A stretch of DNA of 64,000 bases from positions 100,950-164,949 of the forward strand of contig CAKVIN010000001.1 in the NCBI GenBank assembly GCA_934754425.1. Reading direction: 5' to 3'. Of the stretch, positions 24,829 to 33,977 are shown piece by piece. Every line of letters starts with the position of its first letter. Position 1 is the first letter of the stretch. A program made the translations under genes and the position numbers. The stretch comes from an uncultured Candidatus Melainabacteria bacterium (lineage in GTDB: Bacteria > Cyanobacteriota > Vampirovibrionia > Gastranaerophilales > Gastranaerophilaceae). Under the pieces are notes generated by a model. That model did not search any database. It was not told where the DNA came from and saw nothing but the letters and a program-made list of their open reading frames with translations.

Positions 24829-25308
24829 ATGAGCACTGTATCAAATGCAATAACAACAATGCAAAATCAAACAGCATATAATCAATCAAATTCTGAACGA
24901 ACTACAGGCATGACAAATGATAGTAACATGTTTTTGAATTTGATGTTAGCACAATTAAAAAGTCAAGATCCGACACAACCTACTGATAACACAGAATGGT
25001 TATCTCAATTGGCACAATATTCTTCTTTAGAGCAAATGACACAAATGAATTCCGGCTTAGAAAACTGTGCTAAGTATATTTCTGCTCTTTATAACGACAT
25101 GGCTTATAATTCAGAAATCACTCAAACTCTTTCTATGATAGGAAAAGAAGTTACACTACAAATTCCTGATGAAAATGATAGTTCAAAAACAACAGAAGTG
25201 TCAGGTACTGTAACAGAAGCAAGCTTCAAAGACGGGACAGGTAAAATTAAGATTGATGGCAAATACTATTCAATTGCTAATATTACATCAATTAGAGAAC
25301 CAAAATAA
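24829..25308 (+). CDS. flgD: Flagellar basal-body rod modification / hook-capping protein FlgD
   Basis: 159 aa, on the short side for FlgD. The N-terminal signature is intact: M-F-L-N-L-M-L-A-Q-L-K-S-Q-D-P-T-Q-P-T-D followed by L-A-Q-Y-S-S-L-E-Q-M, the conserved FlgD export and assembly region. The C-terminal ~60 residues carry a small beta domain (V-S-G-T-V-T-E-A-S-F) but no full FnIII-like insert. FlgD caps the growing hook and is needed for FlgE polymerisation. GGAGAG precedes the ATG, 21 bases after fliK. Confidence 0.92.
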   Translation: MSTVSNAITTMQNQTAYNQSNSERTTGMTNDSNMFLNLMLAQLKSQDPTQPTDNTEWLSQLAQYSSLEQMTQMNSGLENCAKYISALYNDMAYNSEITQTLSMIGKEVTLQIPDENDSSKTTEVSGTVTEASFKDGTGKIKIDGKYYSIANITSIREPK

Positions 25309-25383
25309 ACACGTAGACACTAAGAAGTGTAGAAACTTCAATTTATACTTTTTATCTCAGACAACAACAGGAGGACGACATAA

Positions 25384-26733
25384 ATGTCACAAGCATTGCA
25401 TACAGCAAGTACCGGTATAAATGCCGGACAATCCCAGATTAATGTTATCGCAAATAACGTCGCAAATATTAATACGACAGCTTTTAAATCAGCTAATATG
25501 ACTTTTGAAACATTGTATTCAAGAAATTTGTCATATGGTAGTGCAGCTACAAAAGATGGTGGCGGTACAAACCCTAAACAAATAGGTCTTGGCGTTAAAA
25601 TTGGCGGCATTACAAGAGATTTTACTTCCGGAGATTTTGTTAGTACAGGAAGAGATATGGACCTAATGATTTCCGGCAATGGCTTCTTTGTTGTTCAAGA
25701 TTCTGCAGGCAAATTATATTACACTCGTGATGGTGTATTTAGTTGTGACTCTGAAGGAAATATTGTTAACCAATCCGGCATGAAAGTTGTTGCAGCAAAA
25801 TCAGCATACACAAATGCCAGCTCCGGTGAAACAGTTCAAATTCCTAAAAATATAAGTACTACTATTAAAGGCGACCCAAATATTGGCACCAGAAAAACCA
25901 GCGAATTAAATAATGCAAATATTAAAGCCGGTAATATTTCTGTTACAATAAGCGGAAAAGATGCACAAGGACACGATGCTACAGCAAATGTTACATTAAA
26001 CATAGCAAAAGGTGATCCGACTGTAAATGAAATTATTGGAGCTTTTAATACACAAATTCAACAACAATTACAAGCTGCCGGTGTAACTGCAAATGTAAAC
26101 TTTACCGCTGCTAATGGCGCAATTTCTTATACCGGTGATTTAAAATTTAATGAAGAAGGCACTACAAGTAATTTTGTCGGAGAAACGGGATTAAGCAGCA
26201 CAAAAAAGACTTCTGAAACGATAAATCAAGTTGTTACGATTTCAGAAATGGTTAATTATAATACATCAATTACATTAAAATCAACTACTGTTGATGAAAA
26301 CGGTATTATTGCCGGAACATATAGTGATGGCTCAATTCTTACACAATACCTTGATGGAACTTCTACTGTTCAATGGAAATACACAACTCCACAAGGTGTA
26401 ACAATTAGAGGAGATGCTGTTTCTGCAACAGGTGCTACGATTGAAAACTCAAATTTTGTAATTGAATTGGCAACCATGGTTAATGAAGAAGGTCTGGTAT
26501 CTATTAATAATAACCTTTGGGAATGGGCAGCTGACGTTGGTGATGTTTATTACGGCATGGCAGGAGAGGTATCTTTTGGTTCAATAGAATCCGGCGGTTA
26601 TGAAGGTTCTAACGTAGATATCGCTTCCGAATTGTCAAATATGATTATGGCACAAAGAATGATTCAGATGAATTCCAGAGTATTCTCAACCGCTAGTAGC
26701 GTAATGGAAACTTTGGCATACTTAGGACAATAG
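25384..26733 (+). CDS. flgE: Flagellar hook protein FlgE
   Basis: 449 aa. The N-terminus has the rod/hook signature (S-Q-A-L-H-T-A-S-T-G-I near residue 2, then N-N-V-A-N-I-N-T-T-A-F-K-S). The middle has M-D-L-M-I-S-G-N-G-F-F-V-V, the usual FlgE/FlgG block. The C-terminus ends in S-N-V-D-I-A-S-E-L-S-N-M-I plus the Q-R-M-I-Q-M-N-S-R-V helix that packs in the inner tube. Its length fits FlgE better than FlgG (~260 aa). AGGAGG lies nine bases before the start. A terminator at 26869 ends the operon. Confidence 0.9.
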   Translation: MSQALHTASTGINAGQSQINVIANNVANINTTAFKSANMTFETLYSRNLSYGSAATKDGGGTNPKQIGLGVKIGGITRDFTSGDFVSTGRDMDLMISGNGFFVVQDSAGKLYYTRDGVFSCDSEGNIVNQSGMKVVAAKSAYTNASSGETVQIPKNISTTIKGDPNIGTRKTSELNNANIKAGNISVTISGKDAQGHDATANVTLNIAKGDPTVNEIIGAFNTQIQQQLQAAGVTANVNFTAANGAISYTGDLKFNEEGTTSNFVGETGLSSTKKTSETINQVVTISEMVNYNTSITLKSTTVDENGIIAGTYSDGSILTQYLDGTSTVQWKYTTPQGVTIRGDAVSATGATIENSNFVIELATMVNEEGLVSINNNLWEWAADVGDVYYGMAGEVSFGSIESGGYEGSNVDIASELSNMIMAQRMIQMNSRVFSTASSVMETLAYLGQ

Positions 26734-26868
26734 ATAGTGAGTTGAATGGTTGAAAGGCGCATAAGTTGAAGAGTTTGTTATAGATAATAAAAATGAATAG
26801 CAAATCTTACTAAAGTTATTCTTAAAACGAACTTCTCAACTTCTAAACTTCTCAACTTCTAAACTCCC

Positions 26869-26887
26869 AAAAAGGCATGCCTTTTTT
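26869..26887 (+). terminator. Terminator of the flagellar hook operon
   Basis: Palindrome AAAAAGGCATGCCTTTTTT. Just upstream, ACTTCTCAACTTCTAAAC-type direct repeats fill 26831-26862. The whole 26734-27083 gap holds this terminator, an inverted repeat (26958-27001) and the yggS promoter. Confidence 0.75.
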
Positions 26888-26957
26888 GAAATATTTTTCA
26901 AAAAAACGTGTCAAGTTGTTAACAAAAAACATTGTACTTTACAAAACTTAATATTTT

Positions 26958-27001
26958 AAACATGGTCGAAATCCATGTAAATCATGGGTTTCAGCATGTT
27001 T
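26958..27001. promoter_or_regulatory. Long inverted repeat upstream of yggS
   Basis: Arms of 19-20 bases begin and end with AAACATG / CATGTTT and enclose TAAAT. The two arms differ by a few bases. There is no T-run after it, so it is not a terminator. It lies 34 bases before the -35 box of yggS. Confidence 0.5.
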
Positions 27002-27034
27002 AATAAAATCGGAAAAGTTGTTACAAATACACTC

Positions 27035-27064
27035 TTGTACACGGCATGTTTTCTGGTATATAAT
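27035..27064 (+). promoter_or_regulatory. Promoter of yggS-sepF
   Basis: TTGTAC, 18 bases, TATAAT. The ATG follows 19 bases later after GAGGGTTGGGG. Confidence 0.65.
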
Positions 27065-27083
27065 ACTATAGAGGGTTGGGGAA

Positions 27084-27860
27084 ATGTTAAAACCATCACA
27101 AAACAAAGAAAACACCCGAGATAATCAATCAGGATGTTTGCAAAATGGTAATACTGAATTTATACCTGCTGCAAATTGGGGTGAAGATGTTGATATAGAT
27201 GTTTCTCAGGTGAAAAAAAACCTTCAGGAAATAAAAAAAGATATAGCACATTCAAAAGTTAAAATAGTTGCAGTTACAAAATATTTTGGACTAAAATCAA
27301 TAATTGCCGGCTACCAGACGGGAATAAGGAATTTTGGGGAATCAAGAGCAATCGAAGCTACAAAAAAAATAGAACAACTGCCGGATGAAATCAGAAAAAA
27401 TTCAACTTTTCATTTTATCGGGCATCTGCAATCAAACAAGGTTGAAAAAGTTGTTAAATATTTTGACATCATTGAATCAGTAGATTCATTAAAAATAGCA
27501 AAAGCAATTTCCAAGTCAGCCTGTTCGTTAAATAAAAGAGAGAAGGTTTTATTACAGATAAATAATGCAGGGGAAGAACAAAAGAGTGGTTTTAGCAAAA
27601 ATACTTTGAAAACTGAATTAAATGAGATATTATCTCTAAAGGGAATAGAAGTTCTTGGCTTAATGAATATGGCACCGCTTAATGTTGACGAAGCAACAAT
27701 AGAAGGATTATTCAAGGACGTAAAAGAGTTTAGAGATGAGTTAGAAAGAGAGTTTGACGTTACACTTCCGGAACTGTCAATGGGAATGAGTAACGATTAC
27801 AAAATTGCACTCCGTGAAGGAGCAACAATCATCAGAATAGGCAGAAAGTTATTTAAGTAA
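27084..27860 (+). CDS. yggS: YggS/PROSC-family pyridoxal-phosphate homeostasis protein
   Basis: 258-aa PLP-binding TIM-barrel of the alanine-racemase fold type III, without known catalysis, buffering free pyridoxal phosphate. It shows V-A-V-T-K-Y (the Lys binds PLP, ~residue 63), G-E-S-R-A near 94, H-F-I-G-H-L-Q-S-N-K, G-L-M-N-M-A-P-L and the S-M-G-M-S-N-D-Y phosphate-binding block, ending in I-R-I-G-R-K-L-F. The ~40-residue N-terminal extension is unusual for the family. The 19-bp gap to sepF and the conserved yggS-sepF order mean joint transcription. Confidence 0.95.
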   Translation: MLKPSQNKENTRDNQSGCLQNGNTEFIPAANWGEDVDIDVSQVKKNLQEIKKDIAHSKVKIVAVTKYFGLKSIIAGYQTGIRNFGESRAIEATKKIEQLPDEIRKNSTFHFIGHLQSNKVEKVVKYFDIIESVDSLKIAKAISKSACSLNKREKVLLQINNAGEEQKSGFSKNTLKTELNEILSLKGIEVLGLMNMAPLNVDEATIEGLFKDVKEFRDELEREFDVTLPELSMGMSNDYKIALREGATIIRIGRKLFK

Positions 27861-27879
27861 GTTATAAATTGGAGGAGAA

Positions 27880-28392
27880 ATGGCATTATCAGAAGGATTA
27901 AAAGGGTTTGTAAACTTTTTCACTAAAAGTTTTAATGAAGGAAATGAAGAAGATGCGTTCATGGATTTAGTAGATCGTGACGGTGATTATGATACAGATG
28001 GTACTTTAGCTCTAGATACTATGTATGGAACAAAAGTTAATAATAAACCAGAGCGTTCTTTTGAAAGAGAATCAAAAGTTGTTTCTCATCCAAGTTCATA
28101 CAAATCTGGCGAAGTTACTGTAATTGAACCTCGCTCATTCTCTGAATCAGCTCAAATTGTAAAAAAATTGATTGATAAAAAAACAGTTATTTTACACCTT
28201 GATTTGTTAGATAAAGAACAATCTCAAAGAACAATCGATTTTGTTTGTGGCGCTGCTCACGCTCTTAGTGGTACTGCTCAAAAAATTAGCGATATGGTAT
28301 TTATTTTCACTCCAAGCAATGTTTCTTTATCTGTAGAAAATGGTGCTATGCAAAGCAAATTTTCTGAAGCTTTATGGAATAAACCTCTTTAA
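27880..28392 (+). CDS. sepF: Cell division protein SepF
   Basis: 170 aa. An N-terminal membrane-binding helix (M-A-L-S-E-G-L-K-G-F-V-N-F-F) is followed by an acidic linker. The C-terminal SepF domain (~80-165) contains V-I-E-P-R-S-F-S-E-S-A-Q-I, V-I-L-H-L-D-L-L-D-K and the R-T-I-D-F-V-C-G-A helix. SepF tethers FtsZ to the membrane and shapes the septum in Firmicutes, Actinobacteria and Cyanobacteria. Its presence fits the cyanobacterial relationship proposed for this window. GGAGG precedes the start. Confidence 0.95.
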   Translation: MALSEGLKGFVNFFTKSFNEGNEEDAFMDLVDRDGDYDTDGTLALDTMYGTKVNNKPERSFERESKVVSHPSSYKSGEVTVIEPRSFSESAQIVKKLIDKKTVILHLDLLDKEQSQRTIDFVCGAAHALSGTAQKISDMVFIFTPSNVSLSVENGAMQSKFSEALWNKPL

Positions 28393-28508
28393 GAAGAGAA
28401 TTTAAAACTTTAAATCGCATAACCTTTATCTTTAAGATTTAGCAATAATGCGGAATGAAGTATGGAAAAATTTTTAATAATATATTGATTTGTGATAGTT
28501 GGATTTTC

Positions 28509-28534
28509 AGGATGCTTTTTTAGCATCCTTTTTC
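28509..28534 (+). terminator. Terminator after sepF
   Basis: AGGATGC-TTTTTTA-GCATCCT followed by TTTT. The start of the 563-base gap 28393-28955 before it is empty AT-rich sequence. Confidence 0.8.
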
Positions 28535-28544
28535 TTGTGCTACA

Positions 28545-28723
28545 CACGTAGACATTTGGTCGGCTGTTTGGTATGGACTACAAGCTTTTATAGTTACTAC
28601 CAGCTCCGCCTCGAAGTGGGACTACAAGTATATCGTGTATTTATTCCCGCACGTAGACATTTGGTCGGCTACAGGGTTAAAACGACAAGATTATTTAAAA
28701 AAACTACCAACTCCGCCTCGAAG
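28545..28723 (+). repeat. Two-copy ~105-bp tandem repeat
   Basis: CACGTAGACATTTGGTCGGCT occurs at 28545 and 28650, and CTACCA(G/A)CTCCGCCTCGAAG-type ends lie at ~28598 and ~28705, with a diverged centre. The block is richer in G+C than its surroundings and has no convincing coding frame. It looks like a decayed duplicated element. Confidence 0.6.
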
Positions 28724-28737
28724 AGAGCTCAAAAGAG

Positions 28738-28892
28738 TGCCACGTCATTGCAAGAAAATTTAGACTTTAATTTTATAATTTTATATGATTTTTCGAAAAT
28801 TTTCGTGGCAATCCAGATATAGGCACCAAGATTACAGACTTAACGACTAGATTGCTTCCATCCCATTCACAACGACTAAGCGTGGGACTATT
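28738..28892. repeat. Degenerate interspersed palindromic element
   Basis: GCCACGTCATTGCAAG, GGCAATCCAG and CTAGATTGCTTCC occur in inverted order with spacers. This resembles the widespread GTCATTGCGAG...GCAATCC / GATTGCTTC palindromic repeats of several phyla. A further TCCCA...TGGGA hairpin closes it. No gene is visible. Confidence 0.4.
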
Positions 28893-28955
28893 GCTCAAAC
28901 GTATACACTCTCGCCATCTAAAGACGAGAGTGCATACACTAAAATTAAAATTATT

Positions 28956-30404
28956 CTATGCTTCCAAAATCTGTCTAACAAGTTCGTTAACAGTTTTAGG
29001 GTTAGCTCTACCTTTTGTTTCTTTCATAACTTGACCAACAAAGAAACCTAATAAGTTTGTTTTACCGTTCTTGTAAGCTTCAATTTCTTTAGGGTGAGCT
29101 AATACAATTTTTTCAACAATAGCTTTGATAGCGCCTTCGTCAGAAATTTGGCTCAAGCCTTTCTTTTCAACGATAGCAGAAGCTTTGTCACCATTTGTAA
29201 TCATATCTTCTACAAGAATTTGTTTACCGATGTTGTTAGAAATTGTTCCCTTTTCAATCAAGCTGATTAATTCAGCAAGGTTTTCAGGAGTCAATTTTGT
29301 TTCAGTAATTTCTACTTTGTTTTCTTTTAAGTAAGCTGCAATTTCACCCATAATGAAGTTTACAGCAATTTTTGCATTAGCGCCTAATTCCAAAACTTTA
29401 TCGAAGAATAATGCTAAAGGCATTTGCTCAACGATAACACAAGCATCATATTCGCTCAAACCAATGCTCATATATCTTTGACGTTTTGCTTCCGGTAATT
29501 CAGGCATTTTTGCTTTGATTTCTTCCACCCATTCTCTAGAGATTTCAAGCGGCATCAAATCTGGTTCTGGGAAGTATCTGTAATCGTGTGCATCCTCTTT
29601 ACCTCTCATAGAGCGAGTTTCTTTCAAACCATCATCCCAAAGTCTTGTTTCTTGAACAACTTGTCCGCCTTCTTCTACGATTTCGATTTGTCTGTCGATT
29701 TCATATTCAATAGCTCTTTGTAAAGCAGAAAAACTGTTTACGTTCTTGATTTCAGCTCTTGTACCGAATTCTTTAGAACCTTTTGGCATAATTGAAATGT
29801 TTGCGTCACATCTCATAGAACCTTCTTCTAAGTTACCGTCACAAACACCTAAGTATCTAACGATTTGACGAAGTTCTTCCATATAATTTCTAGCTTCTTC
29901 ACTTGATCTCATATCAGGTTCTGATACGATTTCCAAAAGTGGAGTTCCGGCTCTGTTTAAATCGACTAAAGAATAAGTTGCGCCATTAATACCTGCAGCA
30001 CCTACGTGAACAAGCTTTCCTGCATCTTCTTCTAAGTGTGCTCTTGTAATACCAATTCTCTTACCTTTTACATCAATATAACCATTTACGCAAATCGGTT
30101 CATCATATTGTGAAATCTGATATCCCTTTGGAAGGTCAGGATAGAAGTATTGTTTTCTATCGAATTTACATCTTGAAGGTATTGTACAATTTAATGCCAA
30201 ACCTAACAAAATACCCATATTTACACATTCTTTATTAAGAACAGGCAATACCCCAGGCATACCCAAAGTAATAGGGCTGATTTGACTATTTTGTTCGTTA
30301 CCGAATTCTGTTGAATCAGGTGCAAATATTTTTGATTTTGTTTTGAGTTGTGCGTGAACTTCCAACCCAATTACAACTTCATACTTATCTCTTAAATCTG
30401 TCAT
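28956..30404 (-). CDS. gatB: Aspartyl/glutamyl-tRNA amidotransferase subunit B
   Basis: 482 aa, full length for GatB. It begins with the family block V-I-G-L-E-V-H-A-Q-L and T-K-S-K-I-F, followed by L-G-M-P-G-V-L-P-V-L-N. The kinase cradle has R-K-Q-Y-F-Y-P-D-L-P-K-G-Y-Q-I-S-Q, and the H-L-E-E-D-A-G-K metal/phosphoryl site is at ~141. The C-terminal YqeY-like tail domain ends in N-P-K-T-V-N-E-L-V-R-Q-I-L. GatB recognises misacylated Glu-tRNA(Gln)/Asp-tRNA(Asn) and activates it for amidation with GatA and GatC, which are not in the window. It is followed upstream on the same strand by yraN. Confidence 0.97.
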   Translation of the reverse strand: MTDLRDKYEVVIGLEVHAQLKTKSKIFAPDSTEFGNEQNSQISPITLGMPGVLPVLNKECVNMGILLGLALNCTIPSRCKFDRKQYFYPDLPKGYQISQYDEPICVNGYIDVKGKRIGITRAHLEEDAGKLVHVGAAGINGATYSLVDLNRAGTPLLEIVSEPDMRSSEEARNYMEELRQIVRYLGVCDGNLEEGSMRCDANISIMPKGSKEFGTRAEIKNVNSFSALQRAIEYEIDRQIEIVEEGGQVVQETRLWDDGLKETRSMRGKEDAHDYRYFPEPDLMPLEISREWVEEIKAKMPELPEAKRQRYMSIGLSEYDACVIVEQMPLALFFDKVLELGANAKIAVNFIMGEIAAYLKENKVEITETKLTPENLAELISLIEKGTISNNIGKQILVEDMITNGDKASAIVEKKGLSQISDEGAIKAIVEKIVLAHPKEIEAYKNGKTNLLGFFVGQVMKETKGRANPKTVNELVRQILEA

Positions 30405-30437
30405 AATTTTTTATCCTCACTATATAGTTTAATTTTA

Positions 30438-30788
30438 TCATAAAGATACGTTTTTTAAATGTTCAATCTTTAATTCCGGTCGCAAGATAATAGAAATCGC
30501 ATCAATGCGGAATTTTTTGTATCCTTTATTTTCTTGCAAATACAAAAACGCACCTTGTTTCATATGTTTGTATTTTTCCTTTGTTATTGCACCTAGTGGC
30601 GAGCCGCAAACATTTGTCTTTCTTGTCTTAACTTCTATAAAAACAATAACTCCCTTTTCTTCAGCCACAATATCAATTTCGCAAGATTTTGAAAAACGCT
30701 TATTTGTTTCAATTATTTCGAAACCATGTTTTTCCAAATATTTACGAGCAATTTCTTCGCCGTTTTTTCCAATTGAAATATTCGTCAT
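30438..30788 (-). CDS. yraN: YraN-family (UPF0102) endonuclease-like protein
   Basis: 116 aa, normal for the family. It keeps the restriction-endonuclease-like core: G-E-x-x-A-R-K-Y-L near residue 10, C-E-I-D-I-V-A (the E-I-D motif, ~37-39) and V-F-I-E-V-K-T-R (the E-V-K motif, ~50-52). The final region I-R-R-R-type helices are replaced by K-K-F-R-I-D-A-I-S-I. The cellular role is not established; links to DNA uptake or repair have been proposed. AGGATAAATTT precedes the ATG, and the stop lies 33 bases before gatB, so the two may be co-transcribed. Confidence 0.88.
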   Translation of the reverse strand: MTNISIGKNGEEIARKYLEKHGFEIIETNKRFSKSCEIDIVAEEKGVIVFIEVKTRKTNVCGSPLGAITKEKYKHMKQGAFLYLQENKGYKKFRIDAISIILRPELKIEHLKNVSL

Positions 30789-30804
30789 AAATTTATCCTA
30801 ACCC

Positions 30805-32271
30805 CTATCTTTCTATGTACAAAAGATAAGAATCTCTTTCTTTGTAGTATTGTTTTACATTTTCATTCTTTGCCCAGTCTAATACCAATGGAAAAATTTG
30901 CGCTTTTGCATAATCTTTTACCATATATATCCAATAACCATGCCCTTTTTCTAATGAATTTAAATAATTTGATGCATTATTTTCATTTTTTTTGTTAATT
31001 GGCATTTCATAAACATCATCAGCAAAGAAATTATTCTTGCCGGAATAAAACAAATAACTCGCAGCAGATGCGTTATTAACAAGAATTATGTCTTTTTGAG
31101 GATTATAATATTCTTTAATAATCTTCACTAGTTTATCTGGAGAATATTTAACAAAATGCTCTGATGATGTAATATTTTTTAAATATGCAAGGTTATAACT
31201 GCAATAGTTCATTAAAGTTAGTATAATCGCAAGTGGTAAAACTATTTTATTACGAATTTCTAAGGGTTTTAAAATTAATAACAAAACCACCGGAAAGAAA
31301 TAAAGTCCGACTCTGTTTGCAAATGGATAAATTTTAAAAAATGCTGCAGCAAGAACAAAAATAAACATACAAATTAAAAAGAATCCTTGTGCATTTTTCT
31401 TTTTTGCATAAGCCAAAATTCCAGTAAAGAATAAAATAATAGTTGCCAATGTCAAAGAATTAGGATAAAAATAGAATTTAAAATTCAAAACCAGAAGTCT
31501 TATAAGCTCTTTAAATGAAAAATTCCAGAATCCACCGTTCCAATATCCAGGGAAAACCGCATTCATATTTATTGATGATTGCTTCAAATCAAAATAATAA
31601 AATAATCCTAAGACAATACAAAACGGTATTATACAAGCTAAAATTTTCTTAATAGATATTTTATTTTTAATATTTGTATACATATTTAAAACAAAAAAAG
31701 TTCCAATAAAAAATACTGATGGAATTGAAAACAGCGGAAGCAAAGCTAACGCAGTAATCAGGAAAAACAATTGTTTTTTACTGAGCTCTTCAAGTTTGAG
31801 TTTCGGTAAGATAAGCAAGCAAAGTAAAGACACAAATACATCTGTCGAATATTGTTTAAATGTTGTTACAAAAGAAATTAACGATTTATTTATAGAAAAA
31901 ATAAAGCAACCAAACAATATCACCCATTTATTTTGAAGATAGTTTTTACAAAGTTTATAAAACAAAAATATGGACACAATACCTGCAAGATAAGGAATAG
32001 TTTTTAGAGCAAGTTCCTGATAACCAAAAATCCTTGTTATTCCAAATGATAATAATGTAAAAAATGGCGGCGCTGATTGTGCGTCAGATAATGGCAAAAA
32101 GAAATCTTTAAAATGATGAATTTCCAGCAATGATAAAGCAAGTCTGCATTCATCATCTTCAAAAACACCTTTAGCCAAAAATATTTTAGTTCTCAAAAAA
32201 ACGCCCAATAAAAAGATTAAACAAAGTAAAACATAATAAATGACATTTTTTTTTGTTATTTTTCTTAGCAT
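30805..32271 (-). CDS. GT-C-type membrane glycosyltransferase, 488 aa
   Basis: About ten to eleven predicted membrane segments. The first extracytoplasmic loop has F-E-D-D-E (~38-42), the acidic catalytic motif of ArnT/PMT-like GT-C enzymes, followed by A-P-P-F-F as in family PMT_2. Such enzymes transfer sugars from polyprenyl-phosphate donors to lipid, protein or polysaccharide on the outer face of the inner membrane. The acceptor is unknown. The start lies 3 bases after the stop of the methyltransferase gene, so the two form an operon that may serve surface glycan or lipid modification. Confidence 0.75.
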   Translation of the reverse strand: MLRKITKKNVIYYVLLCLIFLLGVFLRTKIFLAKGVFEDDECRLALSLLEIHHFKDFFLPLSDAQSAPPFFTLLSFGITRIFGYQELALKTIPYLAGIVSIFLFYKLCKNYLQNKWVILFGCFIFSINKSLISFVTTFKQYSTDVFVSLLCLLILPKLKLEELSKKQLFFLITALALLPLFSIPSVFFIGTFFVLNMYTNIKNKISIKKILACIIPFCIVLGLFYYFDLKQSSINMNAVFPGYWNGGFWNFSFKELIRLLVLNFKFYFYPNSLTLATIILFFTGILAYAKKKNAQGFFLICMFIFVLAAAFFKIYPFANRVGLYFFPVVLLLILKPLEIRNKIVLPLAIILTLMNYCSYNLAYLKNITSSEHFVKYSPDKLVKIIKEYYNPQKDIILVNNASAASYLFYSGKNNFFADDVYEMPINKKNENNASNYLNSLEKGHGYWIYMVKDYAKAQIFPLVLDWAKNENVKQYYKERDSYLLYIER

Positions 32272-32274
32272 AAA

Positions 32275-32961
32275 CTAATCCTTAGATAAAACCATTACAA
32301 TATTTTTGCCAAAATACTTATTAAAAATTTTGTCAAAAATTAAAGTTAGTGGAAATATAATTTTATCATACATATTGATTGAATATTTTGAAATTTGCCC
32401 ATTTCTATTAAAAATTTTGTAAACAAGCGCTAAACAAAAACCAAGACTGTCGAAGTATCTGTAGCTATTTATCGTGAATCCGCAATCTTCTACAAGCTCC
32501 TTTGCAATTGATAAATCATATCTCCTACAATGTCCTAAACGCTTGTCAAAAGATGAATATAAGCAAGAAAATGCCGGTACAAAAAAAAGAAATTTTCCAC
32601 CTTGTTTAAGCTTGTTATAAATATTTTTCATCTGCTCTTTGTCATTTTTTATATGTTCAAAAACATTGAACGAGATAAACATGTCTACAGAGCTATCATC
32701 AAAATATGCTAAATTCTCATAAGCATTTAGTCCTCTATTTTGTATAATTTGGCGTTGTTCATCATCCAATTCTATACATTCGATATTAAAACCTTTTTGA
32801 GCAATGATTTCTGAAATAGTACCTATTCCTGCACCAAAATCAATGATTTTTGTGTTCCTATCACTAACAAGTTTTTCGCATAAACTTGCAAGATAATTGT
32901 TATATTGCTTTGCAGATTTCATCAAATCAAGCACATCACTTCCGTTATACTTTTCTCCCAA
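32275..32961 (-). CDS. Class I SAM-dependent methyltransferase, 228 aa
   Basis: Rossmann-type methyltransferase: motif I I-I-D-F-G-A-G-I-G-T (~40-48), acidic loop E-C-I-E-L-D after strand 2, and F-I-S-F-N-V-F-E-H-I around 111-120, then G-G-K-F-L-F-F-V-P after strand 5 as in family Methyltransf_11/23. The C-terminal ~60 residues contain hydrophobic stretches that may touch the membrane. The acceptor is unknown. Coupling to the GT-C gene suggests a glycan or lipid-linked substrate. The upstream end has TTGGGAG before the start. Confidence 0.78.
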   Translation of the reverse strand: MGEKYNGSDVLDLMKSAKQYNNYLASLCEKLVSDRNTKIIDFGAGIGTISEIIAQKGFNIECIELDDEQRQIIQNRGLNAYENLAYFDDSSVDMFISFNVFEHIKNDKEQMKNIYNKLKQGGKFLFFVPAFSCLYSSFDKRLGHCRRYDLSIAKELVEDCGFTINSYRYFDSLGFCLALVYKIFNRNGQISKYSINMYDKIIFPLTLIFDKIFNKYFGKNIVMVLSKD

Positions 32962-33122
32962 AAAACCCTCATTTCATTATTTATAAAAAGTTATATATAG
33001 TATTGATTATACTCTTTAACTACTCAAAATCAAGGTAAAGAGAGTTTATAAAAAAATCCTGATTTTTCCTGTAAACTTTTGAGATATAATAATTTTAATA
33101 ATATTAAAAAAAGGAGAAAATT

Positions 33123-33959
33123 ATGTTAACAGGACCGTTTTTAGATAGAAATTGGATGGGACAAAATGAAGATTATGAAACTTCAGATATAGTAATGCTT
33201 GGAATGCCTTTTGACGGTACTGTTTCATACCGCCCAGGGTCACGTTTTGCTCCGGAGCAAATTAGACTAGCAAGTTGGGGATTAGAAGAATACTCTCCAT
33301 ATTTTGATAAGCATTTGGAAGATTGTAATTTCCACGACGCTGGTGATTTAGAATTTCCTCTTGGAAACACAGAAAAATCTCTTGAAGTTATCAAAAATAA
33401 CGTAGAAGAAATTTATCGTGACGGCAAAAGAGTTTTTGGTATTGGTGGTGAACACTTGGTAACATTACCGGAAATTCAAGCTGTGTCAAAATACATAGAT
33501 AATCTTGCAATTGTTCACTTTGATGCGCATACAGATTTGAGAGAAGAATATTTGGGCGAACCTTTGTCACACTCTGCAGTAATCAGACATTCTGCTGAAA
33601 TCGTTGGATTTGAAAATTTAAAACAAATTGGTATCCGCTCCGGCATGAAAGAAGAATTTGAATTAATGAAAAAATATGGAACATTGATTCATGAACATTC
33701 CGAATTAGACTGTTTTAAAAACAAAAATATTTTTGTTACAGTCGATTTAGATGTATTGGATACTTCTATCATGCCAGGGACAGGAACTCCGGAGGTCGGC
33801 GGATTGAACTTTAATCAGCTTGTTGATTGGTTTAAATATTTATCAAACTTCAATATTATTGGCGCCGATGTTGTTGAACTTGCACCTGATTATGATGCAA
33901 GTGGTGCTTCTACAGCTGTAGCAACAAAAGTTATCAGAGAATTATTGATGGCTATGTAA
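33123..33959 (+). CDS. speB: Agmatinase (ureohydrolase family)
   Basis: 278 aa, slightly shorter than E. coli SpeB. The manganese-binding motifs are present: G-G-E-H-L near 111, V-H-F-D-A-H-T-D-L (~133-141) and F-V-T-V-D-L-D-V-L-D (~200-209), followed by P-G-T-G-T-P-E. It hydrolyses agmatine to putrescine and urea. Arginase, guanidinobutyrase or formimidoylglutamase activities are possible within the family, but the G-T-G-T-P-E block favours agmatinase. AAGGAG precedes the ATG. It is monogenic with a strong terminator shared with thrS. No arginine decarboxylase is nearby. Confidence 0.88.
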   Translation: MLTGPFLDRNWMGQNEDYETSDIVMLGMPFDGTVSYRPGSRFAPEQIRLASWGLEEYSPYFDKHLEDCNFHDAGDLEFPLGNTEKSLEVIKNNVEEIYRDGKRVFGIGGEHLVTLPEIQAVSKYIDNLAIVHFDAHTDLREEYLGEPLSHSAVIRHSAEIVGFENLKQIGIRSGMKEEFELMKKYGTLIHEHSELDCFKNKNIFVTVDLDVLDTSIMPGTGTPEVGGLNFNQLVDWFKYLSNFNIIGADVVELAPDYDASGASTAVATKVIRELLMAM

Positions 33960-33977
33960 GATTTTTTAAATACATAA

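Noticed and set aside
26831..26862. Short ACTTCTCAACTTCTAAAC repeats as a coding repeat
   Set aside because: They are in the 3' untranslated region with no frame and look like simple slippage repeats.
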